DNA of 64,000 bases from JAILLW01 sp045629045 (GCA_045629045.1 JAZQQM010000003.1:1-64000), one strand, 5' to 3'; counted from the stretch's first letter, positions 1-9,218 are shown. Notes: generated by a model not told the origin, from the letters alone. Translations and numbers: made by a program.

Positions 1-1
1 A

Positions 2-226
2 GAATTAGCTGCGGCCGGAATTAACGTGACTTACATTAAGGAAATGATAAAGGAAGGCAGCAAATGCAAGCTTGAAGTATGCATGGTCAAGAGCAAGATG
101 GAGGACGCGTTTCTTACAGTCCTTAAGGGTCTTAGGAATAAAGCGCTTTTGACGGGATGTAACGATTACGATGAAATTTGCGGTGCACTTAATGCGTGCA
201 GGGATGAGGTGCTGTATGATGAATGA
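2..226 (+). CDS. 3' end of an unrecognised protein (partial, cut by window edge)
   Basis: Frame 2 is open from the first base and stops with TGA at 224-226, giving about 74 C-terminal residues. The true start lies upstream of the window. The segment is rich in Lys, Glu, Met and Cys (MVKSKMEDAFLTVLKG, TGCNDYDEICGALNACRD), with no motif I can name. It overlaps the start of the next gene, so the two are probably translationally coupled. Function unknown. Confidence 0.6.
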   Translation, partial: ELAAAGINVTYIKEMIKEGSKCKLEVCMVKSKMEDAFLTVLKGLRNKALLTGCNDYDEICGALNACRDEVLYDE

Positions 227-695
227 TATGCCGGTATATGACTGGTCAATTAACGAAGAGGGATATTTCATCACGAAGTTATTGGATTATGTCCTTAATT
301 CTGTAAGTGATCGTGATATTCAGATAATTCTTCGTGAAGTTGAAAATAACGATTTGGCAACAGTTATGAAGGGACTGACTGCAGAGGCAAGGGCTGTTAT
401 TTTTAGGAATCTTTCAGAGCGCATGGCAACCATGATACGTGAAGACATGGAATTTATGGCCGAAGTAACGACAAAGCAGGTGGGTGAGACTGCTCAGGAT
501 ATTATGATCATAATTGTTAAGCTCATGAGCCTTAACGAACTGCCGGATAATGAGTACGGAATAATCAGCCGCATGACCAAGATTTTTGGCGTCAATGATA
601 AGAATATTTCCCTCGAAACAGAGGCAGAAATCGAGTCTGAACTTGAGATACTTTTTATGAATTATCGGAAGGTTAAAAATGGGGTAATTAGGTAA
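216..695 (+). CDS. Short FliG-like domain protein
   Basis: About 159 residues. The middle resembles the FliG middle/C-terminal helical repeats: LREVENNDLATVMKGL, then NLSERMATMIREDMEFM, which matches the FliG pattern of 'SERAAEMLKEDME'. The N-terminal FliG domain is absent, so this is not a full rotor protein of about 340 residues. Start 216 or 219 (ATGATG) is chosen because GAGG at 206-209 sits 6 or 9 nt upstream; it overlaps the preceding stop. It could be a small FliG-domain paralogue in a flagellar or other multi-protein assembly. No other flagellar gene is in the window, so the role is inferred from similarity only. Confidence 0.55.
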   Translation: MMNDMPVYDWSINEEGYFITKLLDYVLNSVSDRDIQIILREVENNDLATVMKGLTAEARAVIFRNLSERMATMIREDMEFMAEVTTKQVGETAQDIMIIIVKLMSLNELPDNEYGIISRMTKIFGVNDKNISLETEAEIESELEILFMNYRKVKNGVIR

Positions 696-717
696 AAATA
701 AAAAGTTAAAAAAGTAC

Positions 718-746
718 TTGACGTTTGATGAAAGATAGTATATTCT
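718..746 (+). promoter_or_regulatory. Sigma-70-type promoter for the XRE gene at 791
   Basis: TTGACG at 718-723, a 17-bp spacer, then TATTCT at 741-746 (TATATT overlaps at 739-744). It lies 45 bp upstream of the XRE start codon in the gap after the FliG-like gene. Confidence 0.6.
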
Positions 747-790
747 ACAATATTCCACTTCAGTAAGCATACAATTTTGGAGGTGCTATT

Positions 791-1093
791 ATGATGAATT
801 ATCCAACTATCAACATGCAGGCAACAGGTATGAATATCAAGCGCTTGCGCAAACAAAAGGGCATTACGGTACAGCAGATTGCTGACTTCATGGGGTTCAC
901 GGAACCGGTAGCCGTTTACAAATGGCAACGAGGTGCCAGCCTCCCATCAACAGATAACCTGTTGGCCCTGGCAAAACTAATGGAATGTACGATGGAAGAC
1001 ATCTTAGTTGAAGACGACGAGATGTCTTCTTTTATTTTATGGAAAATTAACTGTCGGTTTACTAATCTAAAAGTCGTTATGATGGTACATTGA
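791..1093 (+). CDS. XRE-family transcriptional regulator
   Basis: A 100-residue helix-turn-helix protein. Residues about 14-70 form an HTH_3 domain (NIKRLRKQKGITVQQIADFM, then AVYKWQRGASLPSTDNLLALAKLM). GGAGG at 779-783 is 7 nt from the ATG at 791. It is similar to the XRE protein at 17988: both share the (A/I)YKW-x-G-x(3)-P-x(2)-DN-x(2)-ALA pattern and end the domain in LVE. The last 30 or so codons lie across a terminator-like hairpin (995-1029), so the C-terminal tail may be partly a by-product of that element. It sits directly upstream of the CRISPR operon and could regulate it; that is inference. Confidence 0.8.
   Translation: MMNYPTINMQATGMNIKRLRKQKGITVQQIADFMGFTEPVAVYKWQRGASLPSTDNLLALAKLMECTMEDILVEDDEMSSFILWKINCRFTNLKVVMMVH
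995..1039 (+). terminator. Intragenic intrinsic-terminator-like hairpin
   Basis: Perfect 10-bp arms GAAGACATCT (995-1004) and AGATGTCTTC (1020-1029) are followed by TTTTATTTTA. The hairpin lies inside the 3' part of the XRE reading frame, about 55 bp before its stop codon. Confidence 0.6.
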
Positions 1094-1116
1094 ATATAGA
1101 TTAAGTAGGGGTTTCT

Positions 1117-1125
1117 TGGTATAAT
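1117..1125 (+). promoter_or_regulatory. Extended -10 promoter ahead of the CRISPR-associated operon
   Basis: TGGTATAAT (TG at 1117-1118, TATAAT at 1120-1125) lies 29 bp before the ATG at 1155. There is no good -35 at 17 bp, which is typical of extended -10 promoters. The genes from 1155 to 12212 follow on one strand with gaps of at most about 45 bp, so this could drive the whole operon. Confidence 0.55.
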
Positions 1126-1154
1126 ATTTGAGGGTTATTATGGAGAGGTGTTTT

Positions 1155-2438
1155 ATGAGGGAAATTAATAATTTCAATATGAGTAGATTCATTCTACCCT
1201 TCTATTTTGTTGGTTCTAAAAAGGATGCAGCGCTTGATTTTAGTGAATCGGATTGGCTGCATTATTCAGTTAATACCAGGTACTTAACTAAATCAGTTTA
1301 TGAATTGTTTTGCGATTCGGAGAATTCTGTGTGCAAATGCTATTCGCTGAATGATTCTGCACGCGTAACCTATGGAATTCCCGCCAGAGATTCATTAATT
1401 ACAATGGAATCTTCAATGAAGGCTTGCGAAGGAACATATCAGTTCTATCTTGCAGGGCACAAAGCTATTGTATTTAATTCCGGAATCGGGTTCTTGATTT
1501 TGGAAGTGACATATCCGTCAGACGCGTTGAATAGAGTAGCTGACATTAGTTTTTGCCTGGCTAATTTGTTCGATAACGAGCACGATAATTCGGAACGAAA
1601 CAATAATTTAATATTTAAATATACTGACAAAGGTGTGGAACATTCGTTTTCGGTAAAGAATACTGTAATGCAACTCTTAAATGTAGAAAAGCATGCTGAT
1701 ACATTGGAATTATTCCCATCATCTACCAGAAGACGTATGTTGGTGTATCATTCGATCGTATCTTCTGATCAGAAGGATACTGATGAAAAAGATATACATT
1801 GCCTTTGCAGGGCTATGCACTCGCATTTGAAACATGGTGAAGAAGATATGAGTCTTTCTTCTTTTGAAGGTCAGAAATGGCTTATAGGAAGCACCGGGGC
1901 AGTTTCATATGTGCAATATGACGATAGCAACGAAGAGTTTGTTACTAAATCATTTAAGAGAAATGTTGAAACCGACTATTTTTATATCTTTGTCCTGGCA
2001 TTGCATGAAAGAGAAGTACTGCTTCAGTATAACTATGCTGCGGTTAAGAACCAGAATGATGTTAAGGCGCTTATAGGCATGAAAGAGAAACTCCTTAAGC
2101 TAGACATCCTATATACGTTTAAGACCGTATCAATCGAAAAAGCATATCAGATATTCTATGAAAAATTATCGGAAGAGTTCATTCTCGAGGAACTACGCGC
2201 TGATATAAAAGATGTGGTTGATAGTGTTGAGAACCATGTAAATAATCGCAAGGATCGTAAGACGAACATTATCCTGACTGCCTTGTCAGTTCTGGCAGTG
2301 TTCTCGGTATTAACGGACGGAGTAAGCTTCGTAGACCGGCTCCTTAGCGGCGATCCTATGGGTGCATTGCAGTGGGGAGTAGTTGGAGTTGTTGGGTTAG
2401 GCGTGCTTGTGGCAGTTATTATGATGAGGAAGAAATAG
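1155..2438 (+). CDS. C-terminally anchored membrane protein, candidate CRISPR ancillary effector
   Basis: A 427-residue protein of no family I can name with certainty. About 365 N-terminal residues are predicted soluble. They end in a long charged helix (LRADIKDVVDSVENHVNNRKDRK), followed by two membrane helices at about 371-389 and 405-424 and a basic tail MRKK. This soluble domain, long helix, two-helix layout is CorA-like in topology, but the CorA GMN signature is absent. ATG 1155 is chosen over TTG 1128 and ATG 1140 because GGAGAGG sits 6 nt upstream. It lies 42 bp before the Csx15-like and CARF-HEPN genes, so a role as a membrane effector of type III signalling is plausible but inferred. 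Confidence 0.6.
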   Translation: MREINNFNMSRFILPFYFVGSKKDAALDFSESDWLHYSVNTRYLTKSVYELFCDSENSVCKCYSLNDSARVTYGIPARDSLITMESSMKACEGTYQFYLAGHKAIVFNSGIGFLILEVTYPSDALNRVADISFCLANLFDNEHDNSERNNNLIFKYTDKGVEHSFSVKNTVMQLLNVEKHADTLELFPSSTRRRMLVYHSIVSSDQKDTDEKDIHCLCRAMHSHLKHGEEDMSLSSFEGQKWLIGSTGAVSYVQYDDSNEEFVTKSFKRNVETDYFYIFVLALHEREVLLQYNYAAVKNQNDVKALIGMKEKLLKLDILYTFKTVSIEKAYQIFYEKLSEEFILEELRADIKDVVDSVENHVNNRKDRKTNIILTALSVLAVFSVLTDGVSFVDRLLSGDPMGALQWGVVGVVGLGVLVAVIMMRKK

Positions 2439-2480
2439 TCAATAGTTGTACTGATATAGAAGTTATTAAGTGGTGAAAGT

Positions 2481-2846
2481 ATGGGAGTATTTATTAATTT
2501 TTCAAATCATCCAAGTTCAAAATGGGGACTAAAACAAATGACTGAAGCAAAAAAATATGGCGAAGTGGTTGATATTCCATTTCCGTCACTTGATGCGGAA
2601 TTATTAGAGGATGATATTGCAAGAATTGGGGATGAAATGGTGACTAAAATCGAATCATTTAATCCTGCAGCGGTAATGTGTCAGGGGGAATTTACGTTGA
2701 CACATTATGTGGTTAACCGTTTGTCAGAGAAGGGGATTATATGCGTATCCGCATGTTCTGAACGCATTTCACATGAGGTTACAAATACTGATGGAACGGT
2801 AAGTAAGCAGGCAATGTTTGAATTCGTAAGATTTAGATGTTATTAG
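2481..2846 (+). CDS. Csx15-like small CRISPR-associated protein (possible ring nuclease)
   Basis: 121 residues. It begins with a beta-strand motif FINFSNHPSSKW and ends with FEFVRFRCY. A short NFS-HP start and a VRxR end recall the Csx15/Csx20 group of small Rossmann-like proteins proposed to act on cyclic oligoadenylates. It lies between the membrane protein and the CARF-HEPN gene, the usual place for proteins that tune type III second-messenger signals. GGTGAAAG precedes the ATG. Enzyme activity is an inference from family resemblance and context; no catalytic residue is assigned. It could instead be a structural CARF-like partner. Confidence 0.5.
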   Translation: MGVFINFSNHPSSKWGLKQMTEAKKYGEVVDIPFPSLDAELLEDDIARIGDEMVTKIESFNPAAVMCQGEFTLTHYVVNRLSEKGIICVSACSERISHEVTNTDGTVSKQAMFEFVRFRCY

Positions 2847-2862
2847 CAGTTGGAGGTTTATG

Positions 2863-4266
2863 ATGAATAACACGCTGGTTATGCTGTTGAGCACATTTAA
2901 TAGTGAAGAAATTAAAAAAAGTATTGCGCGAGACGAATTAGGGAATGAGTATCATTATTATCATCAAATGGAACCTGTTCCACGCATGCTTAAGGAACGT
3001 GAAAATCTAGATACAATTGTTGCGTTATGTACTAAAGAAACTTTCGATGAGAAAGAGTTAAAAATAGGCGAAGAACGAAAAACTATTTCTGCGGTTAACT
3101 ATTTTAAGGAAGTGTTAAGTGATGTGGACGTGAAGTGCGTTCTGGTGGATGCAAATAATCCGGCAGAAGGAATTATTAAAGCAACGGATGAAATTAGGAG
3201 TTTACGTAGCCAACATGAAACCGGATTTAATCTTTGGGTTGATATTCATGGGGGATTCAGATCACTTCAGACAACATTTCAAGTGATAATTAGCTTACTT
3301 GAAAAGGAGGGAATTAGTTCAAAAAAGAATTATACCGTGGTAGGAAAAGATGGTAAGTATGAGATAAAAGAAGAAAAACAGAGTTTCGATATAAACTATC
3401 TTTTCGCAGGAATGAATGAATTCTTCAATACAGGAAAAGCTGATATGCTTGCTAAATTTCTAAGTGGTGAGCAATCCAATGAAAATAATGTGGAATTGGT
3501 TAATATTATTGACACAATTTCTGATGCAATTCAATTGTGTGATATTGATTCATTTGATGCAGGATGCGATAAAATGGCTCAATGGTTGCAAAACAGAGAA
3601 ACTGATGGTTCGTATATTGATATTTTTGTTGAATACTTTAAGGCTGATTATGGCAGACTCCTGGATAAGAAAAAGGGTATTACTTCAAGGATTGAATGGT
3701 GTGTAGATAAGGATTATATACAACAGGCCCTTACAATTATTGAAAGTAAAATGCCAAAAAAAATATATAATGCATTCATTAAATGTTCCAATATGGATGA
3801 TCAAGTTCAGGTTGGAAATGAAACAAGAAATGTAAGAAAACTTGTTAGTGAAACAAAACCACGCTGGGAAAGCATAGATAATTATTTAGTTATGAAATAT
3901 GCTTTTGCAAAAGTCCTTGGTAGAGATGAAAATGATGAAATTGAGTATTTGAATCTAAGAGAAGATATAGAACCATTGGTCAATGATACAATTAACAATT
4001 CTCAAATGATTGATGGCGGACTTGCTACAACATTATCGATGAACTGGCGTAATGTTGATTATGAAATTAAAGTCAAATATCAGAAGGATGATAGTACTCA
4101 ATCAATGTTCAAACTGTTTTTACAGTTACATATGACATTAAAAAATCAGCGAAATTCAGCTGCCCATGGGGCGTCCGGACCTAATTGTGATCGTATAAAG
4201 GCTGAAGACGTTAAGAAGGCTATTCGGGCATATCTTAAGTTAGCGCGAGCATTGAATATTAAATAG
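2863..4266 (+). CDS. CARF-HEPN ribonuclease (Csx1/Csm6-like)
   Basis: 467 residues. The N-terminal half is CARF-like: a start strand VMLLSTFN, LVDANNP, and VDIHGGFR at 126-133, the glycine-rich ligand loop of the TM1812/Csx1 group. The C-terminal helical half ends with RNSAAH at about 430-435, an R-x4-H HEPN active site. Such proteins are silent RNases switched on by cyclic oligoadenylate made by Cas10, and they degrade RNA without sequence specificity in the cytoplasm. ATG 2863 is preferred to 2860 because GGAGG at 2852-2856 is then 6 nt away. It lies 38 bp upstream of cas10, so operon membership is clear. Confidence 0.85.
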   Translation: MNNTLVMLLSTFNSEEIKKSIARDELGNEYHYYHQMEPVPRMLKERENLDTIVALCTKETFDEKELKIGEERKTISAVNYFKEVLSDVDVKCVLVDANNPAEGIIKATDEIRSLRSQHETGFNLWVDIHGGFRSLQTTFQVIISLLEKEGISSKKNYTVVGKDGKYEIKEEKQSFDINYLFAGMNEFFNTGKADMLAKFLSGEQSNENNVELVNIIDTISDAIQLCDIDSFDAGCDKMAQWLQNRETDGSYIDIFVEYFKADYGRLLDKKKGITSRIEWCVDKDYIQQALTIIESKMPKKIYNAFIKCSNMDDQVQVGNETRNVRKLVSETKPRWESIDNYLVMKYAFAKVLGRDENDEIEYLNLREDIEPLVNDTINNSQMIDGGLATTLSMNWRNVDYEIKVKYQKDDSTQSMFKLFLQLHMTLKNQRNSAAHGASGPNCDRIKAEDVKKAIRAYLKLARALNIK

Positions 4267-4304
4267 GTTGAATAATTAAGTATACAATTTAAACGGAGGA
4301 AGCA

Positions 4305-5849
4305 ATGACAGAAGGAAATCAAGTATTAGCAATGTATGACATAAGAGGAATTCAGGATTACATTTTTAAGACACCCAAGCTTAAAGATGCAATAGGTGCC
4401 TCTGCTATAATTGAAAATTTATTATCTGAAGCATTAGAAGATGCTGTTAAAGACCTTGGCATAACTTCAGATTTAGATTGGAAGAACGGTGAATACATAG
4501 ATAATAATGCAGACGTACAGACACTTTATGTTGGCGGCGGAAATGCATTTGTTTCTTATAGCAGTAGAGACCTATGTGTGGAAATAAATAAGCACTTGTC
4601 TATGTATGTGATTGAACATACCTATTCCCTGCAACTTGCGATTGCCATTGTCGATAAAACTGACAATTATAAAGACGATTATGCGCGTGTAAATAAAGAA
4701 ATGATTAGAGTAAAAGCTGCTATGAGTGATTCAAGACCGATTGGGGCATTACCCGTTATGGACTTAGAATTAAGTACAGGATTACCGTTGGGATTGGAGA
4801 AAGTGGCCGGAGATAGTGTAAGTCATGAAACGTATCTTAAGAGAATGGCTGAGCAGAAAATCCGTGAGAATGTATCTGTAAATAATAAAAATTTTGAAGA
4901 ATATATTGAAGAAAAAGGGACCGATAGTACGCTTGCAGTGGTGCACATTGACGGAAACAATATGGGTATGCGAATAAGAAGTCTTATTGAAGGCGAGAGC
5001 AGTACTGATTATAGTGTTGTGGTTTCGAAAATGCGTAAAATTTCAAAGAGTATTGATGAGGCATTCAAGGAAGCTTTTGATAAAATGGCCAATTTTTTTA
5101 ATACACCGTTTGCCAATGGGGTTGATTGCGGAGTGCTTAAAGTTCTTACGGCCGGTGATGATATTACCTATGTGTGTACCGGAAAAATTGCTATTGCCAC
5201 TGTTGAATGCTTTATAGAAAATCTGCGTGGCAAGACATTGGGATACAATGAAAATTCGGAAAAATATGGATTTAGTGTATGTGCCGGTATTGCATATATG
5301 GGAAGTCACTTCCCATTCTCAACGGCGTACGAAGTTGCTGAAAACTGTTGTGAATCAGCAAAGAATAAAGCGAAGTCTTTAATGAAAGGCGATCGTGTAG
5401 GAAATTATTTTGATTTTCAGTTTTGCAAAAACATACAAGCATTGAATCTTGAAGAAGTTCGAGAACGTGAGTACATGACGGCCGAAGGTGAGCAATTATT
5501 ATTGCGCCCGTATGAAATAGCAGGAAAAGATTCAGGTATAAATGATTTTGAAACAATGCTGAAAAAACCTTTAAATATATTTGCCAACCTTAGTGAAAAG
5601 GATGAAAGAAAGCTTCCGAGAGGTTTTGCAAAGAAATTGCGTAATACTTATTCTCTGGGACAAACGCAGGTGAAGATTTTTACGAAGTTTTTAGAATCAC
5701 GAAATTGGAAATTGCCGGATGGCGACTATGAGGCTTTTGTTGATAATGGCGGTATCAATTATGCCAAATACTATGATGCATTAGAACTTATGGATTGTTA
5801 TGTTGATTATAATAATCTGAAAAATTGCGGAAAGGTGGATCACAACTAA
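4305..5849 (+). CDS. cas10: Cas10, type III effector large subunit, without HD domain
   Basis: 514 residues. The protein opens directly in the first palm domain (MYDIRGIQDYIFKTPKLKDA), so the N-terminal HD nuclease domain of many Cas10 proteins is missing. The second palm has VHIDGNNMG at 213-221 and LTAGDD at 281-286. The cyclase motif is therefore AGDD rather than GGDD, with both aspartates kept. A palm-1 counterpart GGGN sits at 77-80. Known role: on target RNA binding Cas10 makes cyclic oligoadenylates from ATP. The CARF-HEPN gene just upstream implies that output is used here. GGAGG is 7 nt upstream of the ATG. The stop overlaps the next ATG (TAATG). Confidence 0.88.
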   Translation: MTEGNQVLAMYDIRGIQDYIFKTPKLKDAIGASAIIENLLSEALEDAVKDLGITSDLDWKNGEYIDNNADVQTLYVGGGNAFVSYSSRDLCVEINKHLSMYVIEHTYSLQLAIAIVDKTDNYKDDYARVNKEMIRVKAAMSDSRPIGALPVMDLELSTGLPLGLEKVAGDSVSHETYLKRMAEQKIRENVSVNNKNFEEYIEEKGTDSTLAVVHIDGNNMGMRIRSLIEGESSTDYSVVVSKMRKISKSIDEAFKEAFDKMANFFNTPFANGVDCGVLKVLTAGDDITYVCTGKIAIATVECFIENLRGKTLGYNENSEKYGFSVCAGIAYMGSHFPFSTAYEVAENCCESAKNKAKSLMKGDRVGNYFDFQFCKNIQALNLEEVREREYMTAEGEQLLLRPYEIAGKDSGINDFETMLKKPLNIFANLSEKDERKLPRGFAKKLRNTYSLGQTQVKIFTKFLESRNWKLPDGDYEAFVDNGGINYAKYYDALELMDCYVDYNNLKNCGKVDHN

Positions 5850-7957
5850 TGAAAGCATGCCAAATTAGAATTGAACTATTGAGTGATATGTGTGTATCTG
5901 ATGGCGGAGTGTATAACAGCGCCATAGACACTGATATTTGTTATGACAGAATGGGATTCCCTTATATTCCGGCCAAAAGAATAAAAGGATGCCTAAGAGA
6001 ATGCGCCTTAGAATTAAAAGACTGGGGTAAAGAGATTGATATTGATGATTTGTTTGGTAAGGGCGGTGTTAAAGATAATGCAGCTAAAATTCGAATTGAT
6101 GATGCATATATAGACGGATATAAGGAATATGTGGAAGAAATCACTTCGTCTTCCAGCAGAATATATCATCCACAGAATGTACTAGATGTATATTCTTATA
6201 TTCGTACACAGACGGCGATAGATGAAAAAACAGGCATAGCAAAGCAGGGGTCTTTAAGAACCACACGTGTAGTAAACAAAGGTGAAGTTTTCTATGCAAA
6301 TGTCTCAATTGATGCGCGTTATTATGATACGTTTGCAATGATATGTAAGTGCTTTAGAAATATAGGCATTAATCGCACCAGAGGATTAGGTGAAATTAAG
6401 GTTACTTTGATTGAAAAGGAAGAAAGTAATCAAGTTTACTCTCATGCACCATATACTTCCGGGAATGTGTTAAATTATAATATTTCACTTTTAGAGCCAA
6501 TGATATGTAAAAGCTACGACGGTGGAGAAAATAGGTCACTTGATTACATAGAGGGTAGTAAAATTATTGGTTTATTATCTAATCAGATTAATGATAACGA
6601 GAAGTTATGCAGGATCATTGATAATCCGGATGTCTTTTTCTCTAACGCATATATTTCGCAGGATGGAATTAGATATACGGAAGTTCCTGCGTATGTATAT
6701 TCAATAAAGAACAATAGCAAAGAATATGTTAATAAATTGTATGCGAATAAATCTGTAAACGATGACCGTCAGTTGAATGCCATGAAGCATTGTTATGTTT
6801 CGTTTGATGAAGATGGACGTTTGCAGAGAAAAACTGTTGCAATTGAACAAAGATATCATCATAGCAGACCATCCGATAAGTCTGTTGGAAGAGCATTGTC
6901 GAGTGAAGAAAGTAAATTCTATCAGTTATCTTCGATAAATGAAGGGCAGGTATTTTCCGGGATGATATGGGCACCGGATGATGTTCTGAAAGAAATATAT
7001 GAATATTTGAGTAAAGTGACAGATTGCACATTAGGATACGGAAGAAGCAGTGAATATGGTAAATGCAAATTTGAAATTACCGGAACCGAGAGCACTAATT
7101 TTGATTCGTTATCAACAGATTGCCTAACGATATCGCTTAATTCGCCTATGATTGTTTATAACAACAAGGCAATGTATTCTACTGATAAAAATGATTTGCT
7201 TTTAGAAATCTTATATGCAGTTGGTTTAAACGAAAATGATATAGAAGATATTGATACTGAAAAAACAGAATACTATTTAAAATATACGAGTATTGGTGGG
7301 TATAACGTAACCTGGAATAGGAACAAACCTGTAGTTTCAGCTTTTGATAAAGGAACCGGCCTTAAATTGGTATTTAAGAGTAGAAAGCAGGTGTCTTATA
7401 AGCAGATAACCTTTGCCGGTGAAAGAAATACCGAAGGATATGGCGAAATCAGTATATCGGAAAGTGATTGCAATAAAATTGAAAGTGAAAATGTGATAAT
7501 ACAAAAAAAACGTGGAATTTTGAACAAGGATAATTGTAGCAATCACTTAGGAAATTTAGGAAATTTAATTAGCAATCGTCTGTTTGAAGATTATGTAAGA
7601 GTAAAAGCAACTGAAATGGTGACGAGGGCGAATGAAAGTATGCGCCCGACGGTAAGCAATATGCTGCTTATGCTTAATACTGAAAAGACAATAGAAGAGG
7701 TTGCAAATGCAGTTAAGGACAGATATGAAGATAAGTCAGATTCAAAAAAGAATAAGGCTGCAATAGCAAATAATATACTAAAAACTGTTAATGAAAAAGC
7801 ACCTTCAATAGTTGAAATGTTTAATAAAGAATATGGAATTTGCGGTTTCTCTAAACCATTAAGCGAAGTGCAATATAAACTTCTCAAGGCATATTTGATA
7901 AGCCTGAAGTATACAATTAGAAGCAGAAAACAAAAGGAGGGTGCATATAATGAATAA
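5849..7957 (+). CDS. Cas7-Cas5(Csx10)-helical fusion, type III-D effector subunit
   Basis: 702 residues in three parts. Residues 1-205 are a Cas7/Csm3-like RAMP with IDTDICYD, PYIPAKRIKGCLR and a glycine-rich NRTRGLGEI. Residues about 215-550 match Csx10 (Cas5-like), with RYHHSRPSDKSVGRA, FYQLSSINEGQVFSG, LGYGRSSEYGK and a later GERNTEGYGE. Residues about 570-702 are mostly helical and charged and could be the Cas11-like small subunit. This order equals the Cas7-Cas5-Cas11 fusion of III-Dv. Asp residues in the IDTD segment are candidates for target RNA cutting. The ATG overlaps the cas10 stop, so an upstream TTG-type extension is not needed. Confidence 0.8.
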   Translation: MKACQIRIELLSDMCVSDGGVYNSAIDTDICYDRMGFPYIPAKRIKGCLRECALELKDWGKEIDIDDLFGKGGVKDNAAKIRIDDAYIDGYKEYVEEITSSSSRIYHPQNVLDVYSYIRTQTAIDEKTGIAKQGSLRTTRVVNKGEVFYANVSIDARYYDTFAMICKCFRNIGINRTRGLGEIKVTLIEKEESNQVYSHAPYTSGNVLNYNISLLEPMICKSYDGGENRSLDYIEGSKIIGLLSNQINDNEKLCRIIDNPDVFFSNAYISQDGIRYTEVPAYVYSIKNNSKEYVNKLYANKSVNDDRQLNAMKHCYVSFDEDGRLQRKTVAIEQRYHHSRPSDKSVGRALSSEESKFYQLSSINEGQVFSGMIWAPDDVLKEIYEYLSKVTDCTLGYGRSSEYGKCKFEITGTESTNFDSLSTDCLTISLNSPMIVYNNKAMYSTDKNDLLLEILYAVGLNENDIEDIDTEKTEYYLKYTSIGGYNVTWNRNKPVVSAFDKGTGLKLVFKSRKQVSYKQITFAGERNTEGYGEISISESDCNKIESENVIIQKKRGILNKDNCSNHLGNLGNLISNRLFEDYVRVKATEMVTRANESMRPTVSNMLLMLNTEKTIEEVANAVKDRYEDKSDSKKNKAAIANNILKTVNEKAPSIVEMFNKEYGICGFSKPLSEVQYKLLKAYLISLKYTIRSRKQKEGAYNE

Positions 7958-9218
7958 GCCGATTTTAAAACGAGTATATTATGCGTTAAAGGTTGAACTT
8001 GCGTCTCCTTTATGTGCATCAAATGGCAATGATGAAAATACAGACAGAGATATTCTAATAAATGCCAATGGTGATTATTTTCTTCAAGGTACATCAATTG
8101 CAGGTGCATTACGAAATAGAATTGATGCTAAAAACAGAAAGATTTTGGCAGGATATTCCGAAGGTGAAAACGGTAAGATGAGCAGTCTGTTTGTATCAGA
8201 CATGATATTTACGGATAACGTAATCAAATCAGTAAGAGATGGTGTCGCTCTGAATGAAGGCAAACAGGTTAATAATAAGTTCGATATGGAAATATTAGAA
8301 ACCGGAGCACGAGGAATCATGTTCCTAAATTATGTACTTAGGGACGAGGATGGCCCATCGTTTGAGAAGTTATTGGCGGAACTTGTGTCCGGAATTAATG
8401 ATGGAACAATACGATTCGGTGCCAATAAAAATAGAGGTTTTGGTAAGTTTAAAGTAAAAGAATGTTATAGGCGTGAGTTTGGGTGTGAAAATGTTGATGA
8501 ATATATTAACTTTGACTCAAAAGATATAAATAATTACAGGGGATTCGAGTTTAATATTGAAGACATTTCTTCAGAAATACCATTTGGAAATATGGTTAGG
8601 ATTTGCGTTCCTCTGAAATTAAATGGCGGAATTAGCATAAGGAGATATTCAGCTCGACCCAATGAAGCAGATTATGAGCATATCACTGTGGGAAGAGGAA
8701 AAGTTGCAAAACCGATAATTCCGGGAAGCAGTTGGAATGGTGCTATTAGGTCTGATATACGTGCAATTCTATTAGAACTTAAAGCTAAAGACCCTGGCAT
8801 ATGCGTGAATATATGGTTTGGAACTTCGGAGGTTGGGAAGGAGTGCCAATCGCAGGTGGTTATTAGCGAAAGCATTATAGAAAATTCCAAGGCACTCAAG
8901 ATGACAAGAAACAAGATAAACAGATTTGACGCGTCAACGACTGACGGTGCACTGTATACTGAAAAATCGTATTTTGGTGGCACAACGGAGTTGGAAATTC
9001 TAGTACGTAAAGATTCGCAAAATGCCTATGAGGCTTGTATCGGAGCATTGCTGATAGCCATAAAGAATATTCAAAAAGGATATGTGGCAATAGGTGGACA
9101 GACCGCAGTTGGAAGAGGTATTTTTAGCGAAAATGGTGAAATTAAATTAAGCGAAAATAACGAAGAGACGTATCTTAGGGCTCTATACGATTATCTTGAA
9201 CAGGAGAAGAGTAAATGA
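7950..9218 (+). CDS. Double Cas7 (Cas7-2x) RAMP protein, type III-D effector subunit
   Basis: 422 residues with two successive Cas7/Csm3-like domains. Domain 1 (about 1-200) has NTDRDILIN, YFLQGTSIAGALRN and FGANKNRGFGKFKV. Domain 2 (about 210-420) has EADYEHI, KPIIPGSSWNGAIRS and GGQTAVGRGIF. Each domain thus has the substrate loop, the P-x-IPG-type thumb motif and a glycine-rich loop. It would form two adjacent backbone positions on the crRNA. ATG 7950 is preferred to GTG 7941 because GGAGG at 7936-7940 is 9 nt upstream. It overlaps the previous gene by 8 bp and the next by 4 bp. Confidence 0.82.
   Translation: MNKPILKRVYYALKVELASPLCASNGNDENTDRDILINANGDYFLQGTSIAGALRNRIDAKNRKILAGYSEGENGKMSSLFVSDMIFTDNVIKSVRDGVALNEGKQVNNKFDMEILETGARGIMFLNYVLRDEDGPSFEKLLAELVSGINDGTIRFGANKNRGFGKFKVKECYRREFGCENVDEYINFDSKDINNYRGFEFNIEDISSEIPFGNMVRICVPLKLNGGISIRRYSARPNEADYEHITVGRGKVAKPIIPGSSWNGAIRSDIRAILLELKAKDPGICVNIWFGTSEVGKECQSQVVISESIIENSKALKMTRNKINRFDASTTDGALYTEKSYFGGTTELEILVRKDSQNAYEACIGALLIAIKNIQKGYVAIGGQTAVGRGIFSENGEIKLSENNEETYLRALYDYLEQEKSK

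Noticed and set aside
1155..2438. Naming this protein CorA
   Set aside because: The layout is CorA-like but the GMN signature is missing, so the name is not supported.
7591..8109. 172-codon minus-strand frame opposite the RAMP genes
   Set aside because: Antisense to two well-supported overlapping genes, low-complexity hydrophobic content and no ribosome site.
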